This document shows positions 26,354 through 34,779 of a stretch of 64,000 bases of DNA, in pieces. Positions within the stretch are counted from its first letter, which is position 1. Every line of letters starts with the position of its first letter. The notes below the pieces were generated by a model. It was not told where the DNA came from, searched no databases, and worked only from the letters and a program-made list of their open reading frames with translations. The position numbers and the translations under genes were made by a program. The stretch is from Actinobacteria bacterium IMCC26207 (GTDB lineage: Bacteria > Actinomycetota > Acidimicrobiia > Acidimicrobiales > Microtrichaceae), in NCBI GenBank assembly GCA_001025035.1, contig LCZK01000006.1, forward strand, positions 186,001 to 250,000. Direction: 5' to 3'.

Positions 26354-27466
26354 ATGAGCCTTCTTGACGAACGACCTCTAGACGAAACCCCTGTGCCAGA
26401 AGCACCGGAGCAGGAGCCGATTGAGGAGCAGGTTCCGTTTCGGCCTCGTGCGCTAGTTCGCTCCGAACGGGTCGAACTGCTGCTAGCTGTTGCGAGCGGT
26501 GTGACTGGCAGCGCCGTGATGTGTCTGTTGTTTGACTGGACCCAACCGCTTACCTTTGCCATCTGGGCGCTGTTGTTGTTTCTGGGCTCTACCTATCTGC
26601 TTGCCCGAGACAGCCAGAGCCCGATCGTTGCCACTGACCGACTTATCACCACTCTGGTCTGGACAAGTGGTGGTATCGCAGTTTCGGTACTGCTCTGGAT
26701 GCTCGGGTATGTGGTTGTCAAAGGAATCGCAGGGCTGAACTTTGAGTACTTGACCTCGGACTTGTCCAAGGTCGGGCCTCTGGACGATGGCGGCGGAGTG
26801 TTCCATGCAATAGTTGGAACGCTTGAGCAAATGCTGATCGCGTCAGTCTTGAGTATCCCGATTGCCATTCTGACTGCGGTCTATCTGCATGAGATTCGTG
26901 GCCGTCTGGCCGGAATTGTTCGCTTTGTCATTGATGCCATGAGTGGGCTTCCTTCCATCGTGGCCGGTTTGTTTATTTACACCGTCTGGGTTTTGCAGGG
27001 CCGGGGGCCCTCGGGTCTAGCTGCCGGTCTAGCACTAGCAATTCTGATGATCCCTACTGTTACCCGTACAGCAGAGGAGATGCTCAAGACGATTGACGAT
27101 GGCTTGCGTGAATCAGCGCTCGCACTTGGAGCACCTCAGTGGCGCAGCGTTATGCAAGTAGTGCTGCCGACTGCTCGTTCGGGTCTGATCACGGCATCGA
27201 TTCTGGGTGTTGCACGAGCAGTGGGCGAGACCGCCCCGGTGTTGCTGACGGCTTTTGGTAGTTCTTCAATCAACTGGAGCCCATTCAATGGTCCCCAGGC
27301 AGATCTGCCGTTGTACATCTATCAGTTGTTGCGGCAGCCCAACCCGGCGCAGATTGCTCGAGCTTGGTCAGGCGCTTTGGTTCTGGTGTTGCTCGTGCTC
27401 ATTTTGTTCGTTCTGGCCCGCGTCATTGGTGAACGCGGAGCCAGAGTAAGAGGAGGGTCCCGATGA
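26354..27466 (+). CDS. pstA: Phosphate ABC transporter permease PstA
   Basis: About 370 residues. An acidic cytoplasmic N-terminus (about 40 residues) is followed by two extra helices and the PstA permease core with EAA loop ESALALGAPQWRSVMQVVLPTARSGLITASILGVARAVGETAPVLLTA. ATG 26354 avoids a 44-base overlap with pstC that the longer frame would need. The stop overlaps the pstB ATG. The N-terminal extension makes it longer than common PstA. Confidence 0.95.
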   Translation: MSLLDERPLDETPVPEAPEQEPIEEQVPFRPRALVRSERVELLLAVASGVTGSAVMCLLFDWTQPLTFAIWALLLFLGSTYLLARDSQSPIVATDRLITTLVWTSGGIAVSVLLWMLGYVVVKGIAGLNFEYLTSDLSKVGPLDDGGGVFHAIVGTLEQMLIASVLSIPIAILTAVYLHEIRGRLAGIVRFVIDAMSGLPSIVAGLFIYTVWVLQGRGPSGLAAGLALAILMIPTVTRTAEEMLKTIDDGLRESALALGAPQWRSVMQVVLPTARSGLITASILGVARAVGETAPVLLTAFGSSSINWSPFNGPQADLPLYIYQLLRQPNPAQIARAWSGALVLVLLVLILFVLARVIGERGARVRGGSR

Positions 27467-28326
27467 CCACAGTTCAATCCCCACAAACAGCCGAGACCCC
27501 AGCGGCAAACCGTCAGGTGGTGAGCAGTGAAATCCTCCCAGAAGAGCTGCATCCATCTTCTCGGATCGACGCAACTGACGTCACGTGCTGGTTCGGCAAG
27601 CGCAAAGTTCTAGAGCGGTGCACGCTGTCAATGGAGCCAGGAGAGGTCACGGCTCTGATTGGGCCCTCAGGCTGTGGCAAGTCGACATTCCTGCGGTCTT
27701 TGAACCGCATGCATGAGCTCGTACCTGTTGCTGCCATTGCAGGCACCATTGAACTTGACGGGGTTGACATCTACTCCGAGGAGATGAGCCCGACCGAGGT
27801 TCGATCAAGAATCGGGATGGTGTTCCAGAAGCCAAACCCCTTCCCGGCAATGTCAATTGCTGACAATGTGCTGGCAGGTCTGAGCCTATCGGGGATGTCG
27901 AACGAGGACCCCAAGGCCCTTGTGGAACAGTGCCTGCGACGGGCGGGCTTGTGGGCAGAGGTGTCTGATCGCCTCAACGAAGGCGGCATGTCACTCTCGG
28001 GTGGTCAACAGCAGCGCCTGTGTATTGCGCGCGCACTTGCCGTGCACCCGGATGTGTTGTTGATGGATGAGCCCTGTTCGGCACTCGATCCCATCTCGAC
28101 TCGGGTCATTGAACAGACGATTCGCGAGCTCTGCGAAGAGATCACCATTGTGATTGTGACGCACAACATGCAACAGGCTCAGCGAGTCAGCGATAAATGC
28201 GCCTTCTTTTTGGTGGAGTCAATTGGCGACCCTGGGCGCATTGTTGAGGCAGGACCCACGACTCAAGTCTTTGAGAATCCCTCGGATCCCCGCACTTACG
28301 ATTATGTGACTGGGCAATTCGGATGA
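27463..28326 (+). CDS. pstB: Phosphate ABC transporter ATPase PstB
   Basis: 287 residues. Walker A GPSGCGKST, Q-loop VFQKPNPFP, signature LSGGQQQRLCIARAL, Walker B VLLMDEPCSALDP and H-loop VTHNM are all present. It energises phosphate import. Both ends overlap neighbours by 4 bases (ATGA), so the operon is translationally coupled. Confidence 0.96.
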   Translation: MTTVQSPQTAETPAANRQVVSSEILPEELHPSSRIDATDVTCWFGKRKVLERCTLSMEPGEVTALIGPSGCGKSTFLRSLNRMHELVPVAAIAGTIELDGVDIYSEEMSPTEVRSRIGMVFQKPNPFPAMSIADNVLAGLSLSGMSNEDPKALVEQCLRRAGLWAEVSDRLNEGGMSLSGGQQQRLCIARALAVHPDVLLMDEPCSALDPISTRVIEQTIRELCEEITIVIVTHNMQQAQRVSDKCAFFLVESIGDPGRIVEAGPTTQVFENPSDPRTYDYVTGQFG

Positions 28327-29885
28327 ACCTCGTGCGTCGGCGGGCGCTTGTTCCTCCAAGTCTTCGGACTGCTTCAGCTGTCGCTCTCTCGGCGATCGTT
28401 GCCGTTTCGGTTTTGTGTACCGGCGTCGCGCATGCTGCTGGACCAACGGTGACGGGCACCGGGTCATCATTTGCTGCGCTCGAGATTGAGCAGTGGAAGA
28501 GCGATGTTGCCAACGAATATGACATCGCAATCAACTATCAGGCTGGCGGATCAACTCAGGGAAGGCTCAGCTACCTGAACGGGACGGTGGACTTTGGTGC
28601 TTCGGATATTGAATACCAGAGCGATGAACAGAATCTGATCAATGCCTCCTCCCGCAAGGACTTTGTTTACGTGCCCATTACGGCCGGCCCGGTGGCCTTG
28701 ATGTTCAATCTAACTGGACCAGGCGGGCGAATCTCTAACCTGGACTTAACTCGCAGCGATGCCTGCAGAATCTTCACTGAGCCAGAAATCAAGTGGAATG
28801 ATGCTTCCATTCAGGCTACGAATCCTGGAGTCGCTCTCCCTGACCGAAAGATCCGGCCAGTGGTGCGAAATGACGGCTCGGGCACAAGTTTTGTGTTCAG
28901 CGAATACTGCATCAACGTGGCGGGTGATGTCTGGAATGCATTCAAGACTTATGTCGCAAACAACGATCCTGATCAAAACTCGATCCCCCTTCGTGAGGGA
29001 AAACCAGTGTCGACTTGGCCGCAGGGAATTGGAAGCGCAACCGGTGCAACGGCCGCTACGGGAGTGGCCCAAACTGTTCAGTTGTCTCCGGACACAATTA
29101 CCTACAACGACGCAGCCACGGCCATAACGACTTTCATTGATGGCGCACCCTCACCGGTAGCTAGCGTGGAGAACGCCGCCGGTGCGTATATAAAGCCAGT
29201 CCCAGCAGCAGCAACCATTGCGCTCGGCTATGCCGAGGCCAGAGCGAACGGAACATTTGCTTTGCGCTATGACGGGGCTGACCCTGGCGCTTACTTCCCG
29301 TCGACCTATTCCTATGTGATTGCCCAAACCAGTGGATTTGATCCGGCAAAGGGAAAGGTTTTGGGAACATTTCTGAACTATGCCGTTACCGCTGGCCAAC
29401 GCAACGTTGAGGAACTGAGTTATTCCCGACTCTCAACGGTTCTCGTGAACCTGGCTCTGGACAAGGTGCAGCAAATTCCGGGTGCTCCGGCTCGCCCGAC
29501 TGACCTGGCCGGGGCACCGCCGCCGCCGGACGTGCTCGCCGGAACAATTGCAGCGAAAGGTGCGGCAGGTGCGGCAGGTGCGGCCGGCGGAATTGCGGGT
29601 GCTGCAGGTGCGGCTGGTGGTGCAGCTGGTGGCGCAGCAGGAGCCGTACTCACCCCCGAGCAGGCAAAAGCTGCTGCTGCAGCGGCAGAAGTATTGGCAG
29701 CGCAGGCTCAGGCTGCGTCCGAGGCTGAAGCAGCTGATCAATCTGCTGCAGACGAGATCCTCGCAGTGCAAACAAACGGTCCTGGTGGCCGAGAAGTGAT
29801 CTTTACTCTGCTTCAGGGAGCGCTGTTAGTAGGCCTTGGAGTGTTTCTGTCGAAGGGAGTGCGAACCTCATGGCAAAAAAAGTAG
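28323..29885 (+). CDS. pstS: PstS-type phosphate-binding protein with C-terminal membrane anchor
   Basis: 520 residues. The signal peptide (about 1-38, ending HAA) is followed by a PstS-like domain (TGTGSSFAALEIEQW, YQAGGSTQGRLSYLNGTVDFGASDIEY, VVRNDGSGTSFVFSEY). After this comes a Gly/Ala-rich low-complexity linker of about 120 residues (about 375-495), a C-terminal helix (VIFTLLQGALLVGLGVFL) and a basic tail. So the binding protein is tethered to the membrane at its C-terminus instead of being a lipoprotein. No sortase or exosortase motif is visible at the C-terminus. Coupled to pstB. Confidence 0.9.
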   Translation: MNLVRRRALVPPSLRTASAVALSAIVAVSVLCTGVAHAAGPTVTGTGSSFAALEIEQWKSDVANEYDIAINYQAGGSTQGRLSYLNGTVDFGASDIEYQSDEQNLINASSRKDFVYVPITAGPVALMFNLTGPGGRISNLDLTRSDACRIFTEPEIKWNDASIQATNPGVALPDRKIRPVVRNDGSGTSFVFSEYCINVAGDVWNAFKTYVANNDPDQNSIPLREGKPVSTWPQGIGSATGATAATGVAQTVQLSPDTITYNDAATAITTFIDGAPSPVASVENAAGAYIKPVPAAATIALGYAEARANGTFALRYDGADPGAYFPSTYSYVIAQTSGFDPAKGKVLGTFLNYAVTAGQRNVEELSYSRLSTVLVNLALDKVQQIPGAPARPTDLAGAPPPPDVLAGTIAAKGAAGAAGAAGGIAGAAGAAGGAAGGAAGAVLTPEQAKAAAAAAEVLAAQAQAASEAEAADQSAADEILAVQTNGPGGREVIFTLLQGALLVGLGVFLSKGVRTSWQKK

Positions 29886-31732
29886 TAACCCGTAAGACGA
29901 CCGCAACGAAGCAGGCAGGGCAGGCGATGAAGACGAATAAGAAAATAGGAGCTCGCAGCGGTCTTCTGTCTCGAGGCATTCTGTCGGCAGGAGCCGTGTT
30001 GCTTCTTGGCTGGGCTGTGGTTCCGTTTGTTGCTGGAGCACAAACTGATCCTGCTGAACCCGTTGAGCTGCGGATTGGAGTGACTCACGAATCCCTTGCA
30101 CCGGCGGTTAGCTGGCTGGGTGCTGTAAAGAACATTCCTGGGTCCACTACAGCCCGCCAGATCTCTGGTGGTGACGCACAGTCTAAAGAGCGGATGATAA
30201 CGGGCGGTGCCGATATTGCAGTGAGTGGCACTCCATTTACTGAAGCCGAACGAAAGGCTCTTGAAGCAACCGGGCGGTCTGTGATTGAGGCGCCGATTCA
30301 AGCAGTAGGTATGTCGTTTCTGGTTTCGGGGCCACGCCCAACGGGAATCGACCTGTGTCAATTTGTCGAGCAGAGTATCGAGGACGATCCGTTAAATGAA
30401 CTGCCACCGGATTGTTTGAAGGTCCGCGATTTTGAGGGGCCGCTTCGACTGACCTCGGAAAATTTGGCTGATGTCTTTCTAGAGAGCCCAGTAAACAATT
30501 GGCAAGATCCCACGTTTTTATCTCTACTAGGCGAATTCCAGCCGGGTGGGCTCTCGATGGTTTCGCCGCTTCGTCCGGCCTCGGCAGTGCTCAGGAGCGA
30601 TGCCGGTATGGCGAACCTTGCCCTCGGTACTTATCTCAGAACTACCCAACCAACCAAGTGGACAGACCGCTCAACAAGTCTGTTTCTCAATCCGGAGCCA
30701 GCACCAGACGCGACCTGGCCCTTTACTCGTGCACCTGCAAAGCAGGGTCTGCCGGACGCGGTGGGTGTGATTCGGCAATGGAAGACGGCTTCAGCAGCAG
30801 TAGATGTCCCCGCCGAAAGTGGTGCCATGACCATGACCACCCCACTCGCAGCAGCCCAAGCCATTCAAGCCGAGGCAGAAGAACCACCCTTTGACGCCAC
30901 TGGTGAAGCGAATCTGAATACCGACTTGTATGTGGCACAGATGAAGAACGGTGCGGGTGAATGGCTATCACCTACCCCCGCCGCCATTTCAACTTCTTTG
31001 GCTGCAGGAGGCGGAGCGCCCCTGTTTGCAGCAACGCAAAACGTGCCCGGCGGGTGGCCATTGTCTTGGGCGAACTCAATCTATGCACCGGATTCAGGCC
31101 TGACTGGAGTAGAGGCCAACACCGTTGCAGCGATTATCCGTTGGCAGTCAACAGTGGGACGGCAACGTTCGGCTGAACTGAGCGATGGGCAGTTGCCCGA
31201 TGTACTGGTCGCTCAAGCTTTAGCGGCAGCCGACAAAATTGTTAGCTCCAACTGTACTGCTGCAGGACTCAAGACAGTGCTCACAAGTGACGTCACGCGC
31301 TTTGCTCCTTCGGGCACGTTGGCGGACCTTGGCGAAACCCTCTGGTGTGATACGCCCTTGGATGGCAGTCCTGTTGTTGATGAAGGGCCTGCAGTGGACC
31401 CGTTTACGGGGGTAGTTGTACCTGTGGTTGCGGGAGTTTCGGCCTCGTCTGGATCAACTTCAGGGACCAACCGCCCCCTTTCGGCGAGTTCGGCAACTCC
31501 TTCATCAGCAAGCGCCACCGCTGGCAGCGCAGACTTCTCTACTGAAAGTGCAGACACTGCCACGGGTGGCATCGCTGCGACTCTGCCGCCGGTGAAGGTG
31601 GCTCGAATCATGCCGCTACCCCTACCGGGCTCAGACCCGCGGTTTGACCGGTTAGCAACTCTGGCGCTTGGTGGCCTGATGTTCTTGGGCGTTCGAGCGT
31701 TGATGAGACGATCGGGACTGATTTCTGCATGA
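29870..31732 (+). CDS. Large membrane-tethered PstS-like/periplasmic-binding-type protein
   Basis: 620 residues. A Lys-rich N-terminus, one helix near 34-55 (signal or anchor), a long extracytoplasmic part and a C-terminal helix (LATLALGGLMFLGVRALM). Segments such as GGDAQSKERMITGGADIAVSGTPFTEAE recall the ligand-binding loops of PstS-like folds (GADIA...), but the family resemblance is weak. Four cysteines lie in the outer part. ATG 29870 overlaps the previous gene by 16 bases; ATG 29927 is an alternative start. Its place between pstS and the sortase-like gene suggests a partner of the phosphate importer, not a known Pst subunit. Confidence 0.6.
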   Translation: MAKKVVTRKTTATKQAGQAMKTNKKIGARSGLLSRGILSAGAVLLLGWAVVPFVAGAQTDPAEPVELRIGVTHESLAPAVSWLGAVKNIPGSTTARQISGGDAQSKERMITGGADIAVSGTPFTEAERKALEATGRSVIEAPIQAVGMSFLVSGPRPTGIDLCQFVEQSIEDDPLNELPPDCLKVRDFEGPLRLTSENLADVFLESPVNNWQDPTFLSLLGEFQPGGLSMVSPLRPASAVLRSDAGMANLALGTYLRTTQPTKWTDRSTSLFLNPEPAPDATWPFTRAPAKQGLPDAVGVIRQWKTASAAVDVPAESGAMTMTTPLAAAQAIQAEAEEPPFDATGEANLNTDLYVAQMKNGAGEWLSPTPAAISTSLAAGGGAPLFAATQNVPGGWPLSWANSIYAPDSGLTGVEANTVAAIIRWQSTVGRQRSAELSDGQLPDVLVAQALAAADKIVSSNCTAAGLKTVLTSDVTRFAPSGTLADLGETLWCDTPLDGSPVVDEGPAVDPFTGVVVPVVAGVSASSGSTSGTNRPLSASSATPSSASATAGSADFSTESADTATGGIAATLPPVKVARIMPLPLPGSDPRFDRLATLALGGLMFLGVRALMRRSGLISA

Positions 31733-32694
31733 CTGACGTGATTGACCTGCGGCCAGATCCAGATGAAACGGAACCAAGTTCGGTTGATTTCGCGAACCTT
31801 GATTCCGATCAGACTGATGAGGTCGATCAGGCCGTTGACCCTGCCGCATCTCTGAAAAGGCGTCGGATCATTCTTGCAGTCATTGCCTCGTTAGTTGTCT
31901 TAGTTGCTGCCGATGCAGTCATTGGCGCAGCAGTGCATGCCGAGCACCAACGGCATCTAGCTGCAGAATTCGCGATCCCCACAGAGGAACTCGCAGTTGG
32001 CGATGCCGCATTTGTATTGCAGATACCGGCGCTGGGAATAAATGAGGTTGTTGTTGAGGGGGCCTCTGCGAGCGAATTGCGAGGTGGTCCAGGTCGTCGT
32101 TTGGATTCCGTACAGCCCGGTGATTCTGGCAACACAGTTATTCAGGGACATAAAACTCGTTTTGGTGGCCCGTTTGGGCAATTGAAAGACCTGAAGGGCG
32201 GGAACTCCATCTACCTTCGCAGTCGATCGGGCGAGGTCACCGTGTACAAGGTGACAAAGGTTCGCAAGGTTGGCAGTGATCAGGTCAAGTACTTGGAATT
32301 CGAAGGGCCAAATCGGCTGACCCTGGTTTCGAGTGCCGGCGGCCCGCTAGATGGCTCGCGAGTGGTGGTTACTGCCGCAGCCGACGACTTGTCGCTTACT
32401 AGCGAGAATGCTGGCGATACAGCAGGTAAGGACGGAGCAGCAGCGGAGGCCGCGCCTACTGCAAGTGCAGAGGATGAGGGCGCACCAATTCAGACCTATG
32501 ACGTTCGTGGACTTGGCGGAGCGGTCCTGCTGCTCACTGGAATTGGGCTGATCGCCGTAGGGATCCTGGTGGGTTTTGACCTGAAGAAGAAGTACGGCTG
32601 GGGAGCTGTGCTGTTGGTGGCCGGTAGTTCAGTCGCTTTAGGAGTGATTGTCCTGCTATTCAACATCTCGATGGTGGTTCCGACTACCTACTAG
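31729..32694 (+). CDS. Sortase-fold protein lacking the catalytic cysteine
   Basis: 321 residues: an acidic cytoplasmic N-terminus, a helix (about 47-68), a sortase domain (about 95-220) and two C-terminal helices. Sortase landmarks are clear: FVLQIPALGINEVVVEG, the catalytic-His motif QGHKTRFGGPFGQL (His141) and an Arg in GSRVVVTA (Arg211). At the expected TLxTC cysteine the sequence reads TLVSS, with Ser202 (codon agt, 32332-32334) in its place. There is no cysteine in the whole protein. Either it is a pseudo-enzyme or it uses serine. Coupled by ATGA to the upstream gene, as the last gene of the pst operon. Confidence 0.75.
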   Translation: MTDVIDLRPDPDETEPSSVDFANLDSDQTDEVDQAVDPAASLKRRRIILAVIASLVVLVAADAVIGAAVHAEHQRHLAAEFAIPTEELAVGDAAFVLQIPALGINEVVVEGASASELRGGPGRRLDSVQPGDSGNTVIQGHKTRFGGPFGQLKDLKGGNSIYLRSRSGEVTVYKVTKVRKVGSDQVKYLEFEGPNRLTLVSSAGGPLDGSRVVVTAAADDLSLTSENAGDTAGKDGAAAEAAPTASAEDEGAPIQTYDVRGLGGAVLLLTGIGLIAVGILVGFDLKKKYGWGAVLLVAGSSVALGVIVLLFNISMVVPTTY

Positions 32695-32913
32695 CAGGAT
32701 AAACAGTTAGATTTAAATCTATCTATTATTTACTTTGGGGACATCTTGAGTTTGATTCTTATTATGATTTCAGCGCGTCTTCGTGGGCAAGTGAACGACT
32801 GGGGAACAAGTAACAAACACTCGTGGGTAGGTCTTGATCTTGGGTATTTCTCCATGCATAGTCACTCTTGGCACTCTGCTGTGGAGAGTCAATTTGATTG
32901 AAAGGCGTACCGA
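32695..32913 (+). promoter_or_regulatory. Promoter region of the second phosphate operon
   Basis: 219 bases, distinctly AT-rich at its left end (agatttaaatct palindrome at 32709-32720). No gene was found. It holds the PHO-box-like array listed separately and a weakly purine-rich region before the GTG of the next gene. Confidence 0.6.
32790..32818 (-). promoter_or_regulatory. PHO-box-like direct-repeat array (minus-strand orientation)
   Basis: On the plus strand AGTGAAC (32790), GGGGAAC (32801) and AACAAAC (32812) are spaced exactly 11 bases. On the minus strand they read GTTTGTT, GTTCCCC, GTTCACT, matching the 11-nt GTTCACC PhoP repeat. It lies about 100 bases before the small four-cysteine protein and PstS gene pair. 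Confidence 0.6.
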
Positions 32914-33498
32914 GTGAAACCTCGCTTAATTGTCAAGTCACTAGCTGGATTGGCCCTTGTGCTTGGAGTTGCCTCGATGGCAGCCCCAGCCGGAGCTTCT
33001 ACGGTGACCGTGACCCCCAACCCCGTTACTGTTACACCAAACCAGACAACGGCCAACGTGACCGCTAGCTGGACTGGATTGGCAGCAAATACGCTTGTAT
33101 TCGTTGACATCTGCAAGAAGTCAATCGTCGACCCAACATTTGACGTCTCTGCTGACTGTGGCGCTTACTCAGGCATCACTCCCAACGGCAATGCCGCTGG
33201 AGCAAACAGCTCAGTACTCGAGGTCTTCCGTGGCCAAGATCCAGCTGGTGAAAACTGGGGATGCTTTGCAGCGGGCGACACTGCTCCTGCTGGAGTAACC
33301 AAGTACACCACCTGCTATGTGCGTGTTACTGACAACTCTGTCTTGAACAATGACAGCGATTCCGAGACAGCCTTCACCTTCTCCGTCTCAAGCGGTGACG
33401 TTCCAGAAGCACCTCTCACCATCTTGTTGCCAGTTCTTGGCACGCTCGCTGCCCTCGGTGGCTTCTTCCTCATCCGTCGTCAGACCGCCTCGGTCTGA
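32914..33498 (+). CDS. Secreted four-cysteine protein with C-terminal sorting-signal-like anchor
   Basis: 194 residues. A signal peptide (about 1-29, ending AGAS) is followed by a beta-rich, Ig-like domain with four cysteines (in FVDICKKS, SADCGAYSG, NWGCFAAG and YTTCYVRV). The C-terminus is VPEAPLTILLP followed by a hydrophobic helix and RRQ, a PEP-CTERM-like tripartite signal. The domain recurs in the protein at 34780-35436, with all four cysteines kept. It precedes pstS in the same direction behind a PHO-box-like array. I do not recognise a named family. Confidence 0.7.
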   Translation: MKPRLIVKSLAGLALVLGVASMAAPAGASTVTVTPNPVTVTPNQTTANVTASWTGLAANTLVFVDICKKSIVDPTFDVSADCGAYSGITPNGNAAGANSSVLEVFRGQDPAGENWGCFAAGDTAPAGVTKYTTCYVRVTDNSVLNNDSDSETAFTFSVSSGDVPEAPLTILLPVLGTLAALGGFFLIRRQTASV

Positions 33499-33531
33499 GA
33501 TTTCTTTAACAACTTCTAAGGAGAATTGATT

Positions 33532-34674
33532 ATGAAACTGAAATCACTCATTGGGGCTGCTCTCGTAGCAGGAACCCTGTTATCCGGAACAGCAATGACT
33601 TCCATGGCCGGCGCCACCGCACCAGAGCCCTCGGGCTGGGATGACGTCAACGACCGTGTGGTCGGTACGGGTTCAGATACCACGTATCCCTTCATGCAGC
33701 GCGCCGAACTCCTGTTCAATCAGGCAACCGGATGTGACACCGACAACGCTTCACCAGCCGCTTCACCAGCTACGTACAACCTCGGTAAGTGCTTGACTGT
33801 TGGACAGAATGCCACGAACGTTCTGGGCAACTGGGATCACGACGTGTTCGCTAGCACCTACCCAACCGGGTCCTCTGCAGGCGTCACTGCGCTGAAGAAC
33901 GGCCAAGTTGATTACGCACGATCCTCACGTGGACCAAAGTCCACGGGCGAGTCGGCACTGAACTTCTGGGCGTTCGGCAAAGACGGCCTGATTATGGTCA
34001 CCTGGGGCAACCGTACTCCTGGCAACCTGACGAAAGCTGAGATTCAGGGAATATACAACTGCACCATTACTGACTGGTCATCAATTGCAGGCCAAGCTGC
34101 CGGCACCATTGAGCCAGTTGGAATGAATGCATCCTCCGGAACGAAGGCAACCTTCGACACCTACCTTGGTTTCGATGCCAACTCAGGTGCTTGCAAGAAG
34201 TCCCTGACCACTGGAGCGTACCCATTCGAAAATGACCTCAAGCCACTAGTGGCTGATACCGTCATCTCGCAAGATAATGGGATCTGGTGGATGAGCGCCG
34301 CTGCTTACAAGGCGTTCTCGTACCAGCGTCAGACAGCAGCAGCTTGGACCGTGGACGGCAAGTCGGCAACTGCGGGCACGATTGCTAACAACACCTACCC
34401 CATCACACGATTCATCTACCACGTGACCAAGAAGACTGATGCAACTGCAGCAGCTGCCTCGGCAGAGATCACGGGTGCTGACACTGGCCCAGGTGGAGCG
34501 GTTCGTGAACTCACTGAGTTCATGTGCAAGCCTTCAGCTTCACACACCAACAATGACTACTCCGGTAAGTCGAACTACATCGAGCTTGGCACTGCCTACA
34601 CCCAAACCGGATTCATTCGGGTGCCTGCAGCTGAGCAGACAAACGGTATTTGCAAGTTGGTCCCAGGAGCCTGA
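33532..34674 (+). CDS. Second PstS-like phosphate-binding protein
   Basis: About 380 residues with a signal peptide (ending SMAGA). Binding-loop motifs GTGSDTTYPFMQRAELLF, GSSAGVTALKNGQVDYARSSRGPKSTGE and GMNASSGTKATFDTYLG are typical of PstS-like proteins. ATG 33532 follows aaggag. No lipobox or C-terminal anchor is seen, so it should be soluble outside the membrane. It is diverged from the tethered PstS of the first operon. A strong terminator hairpin lies about 50 bases downstream. Confidence 0.85.
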   Translation: MKLKSLIGAALVAGTLLSGTAMTSMAGATAPEPSGWDDVNDRVVGTGSDTTYPFMQRAELLFNQATGCDTDNASPAASPATYNLGKCLTVGQNATNVLGNWDHDVFASTYPTGSSAGVTALKNGQVDYARSSRGPKSTGESALNFWAFGKDGLIMVTWGNRTPGNLTKAEIQGIYNCTITDWSSIAGQAAGTIEPVGMNASSGTKATFDTYLGFDANSGACKKSLTTGAYPFENDLKPLVADTVISQDNGIWWMSAAAYKAFSYQRQTAAAWTVDGKSATAGTIANNTYPITRFIYHVTKKTDATAAAASAEITGADTGPGGAVRELTEFMCKPSASHTNNDYSGKSNYIELGTAYTQTGFIRVPAAEQTNGICKLVPGA

Positions 34675-34725
34675 TTGGTTCTGGAATCTGTACGTGTAGA
34701 ACGTCTGTCTGAGTTCTACAAGCTC

Positions 34726-34763
34726 GAGGGGCACGGCTTCGGCCGTGCCCCTCTTGGTCTTTC
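34726..34763 (+). terminator. Intrinsic-terminator-like hairpin with UUCG loop
   Basis: Perfect 12-bp stem gaggggcacggc / gccgtgcccctc closed by a ttcg tetraloop (34726-34753) and followed by a modest T-rich stretch (ttggtctttc). It separates pstS from the downstream paralogue and would end or attenuate that transcript. Confidence 0.85.
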
Positions 34764-34779
34764 ATGGAGGAGCGGAGCA

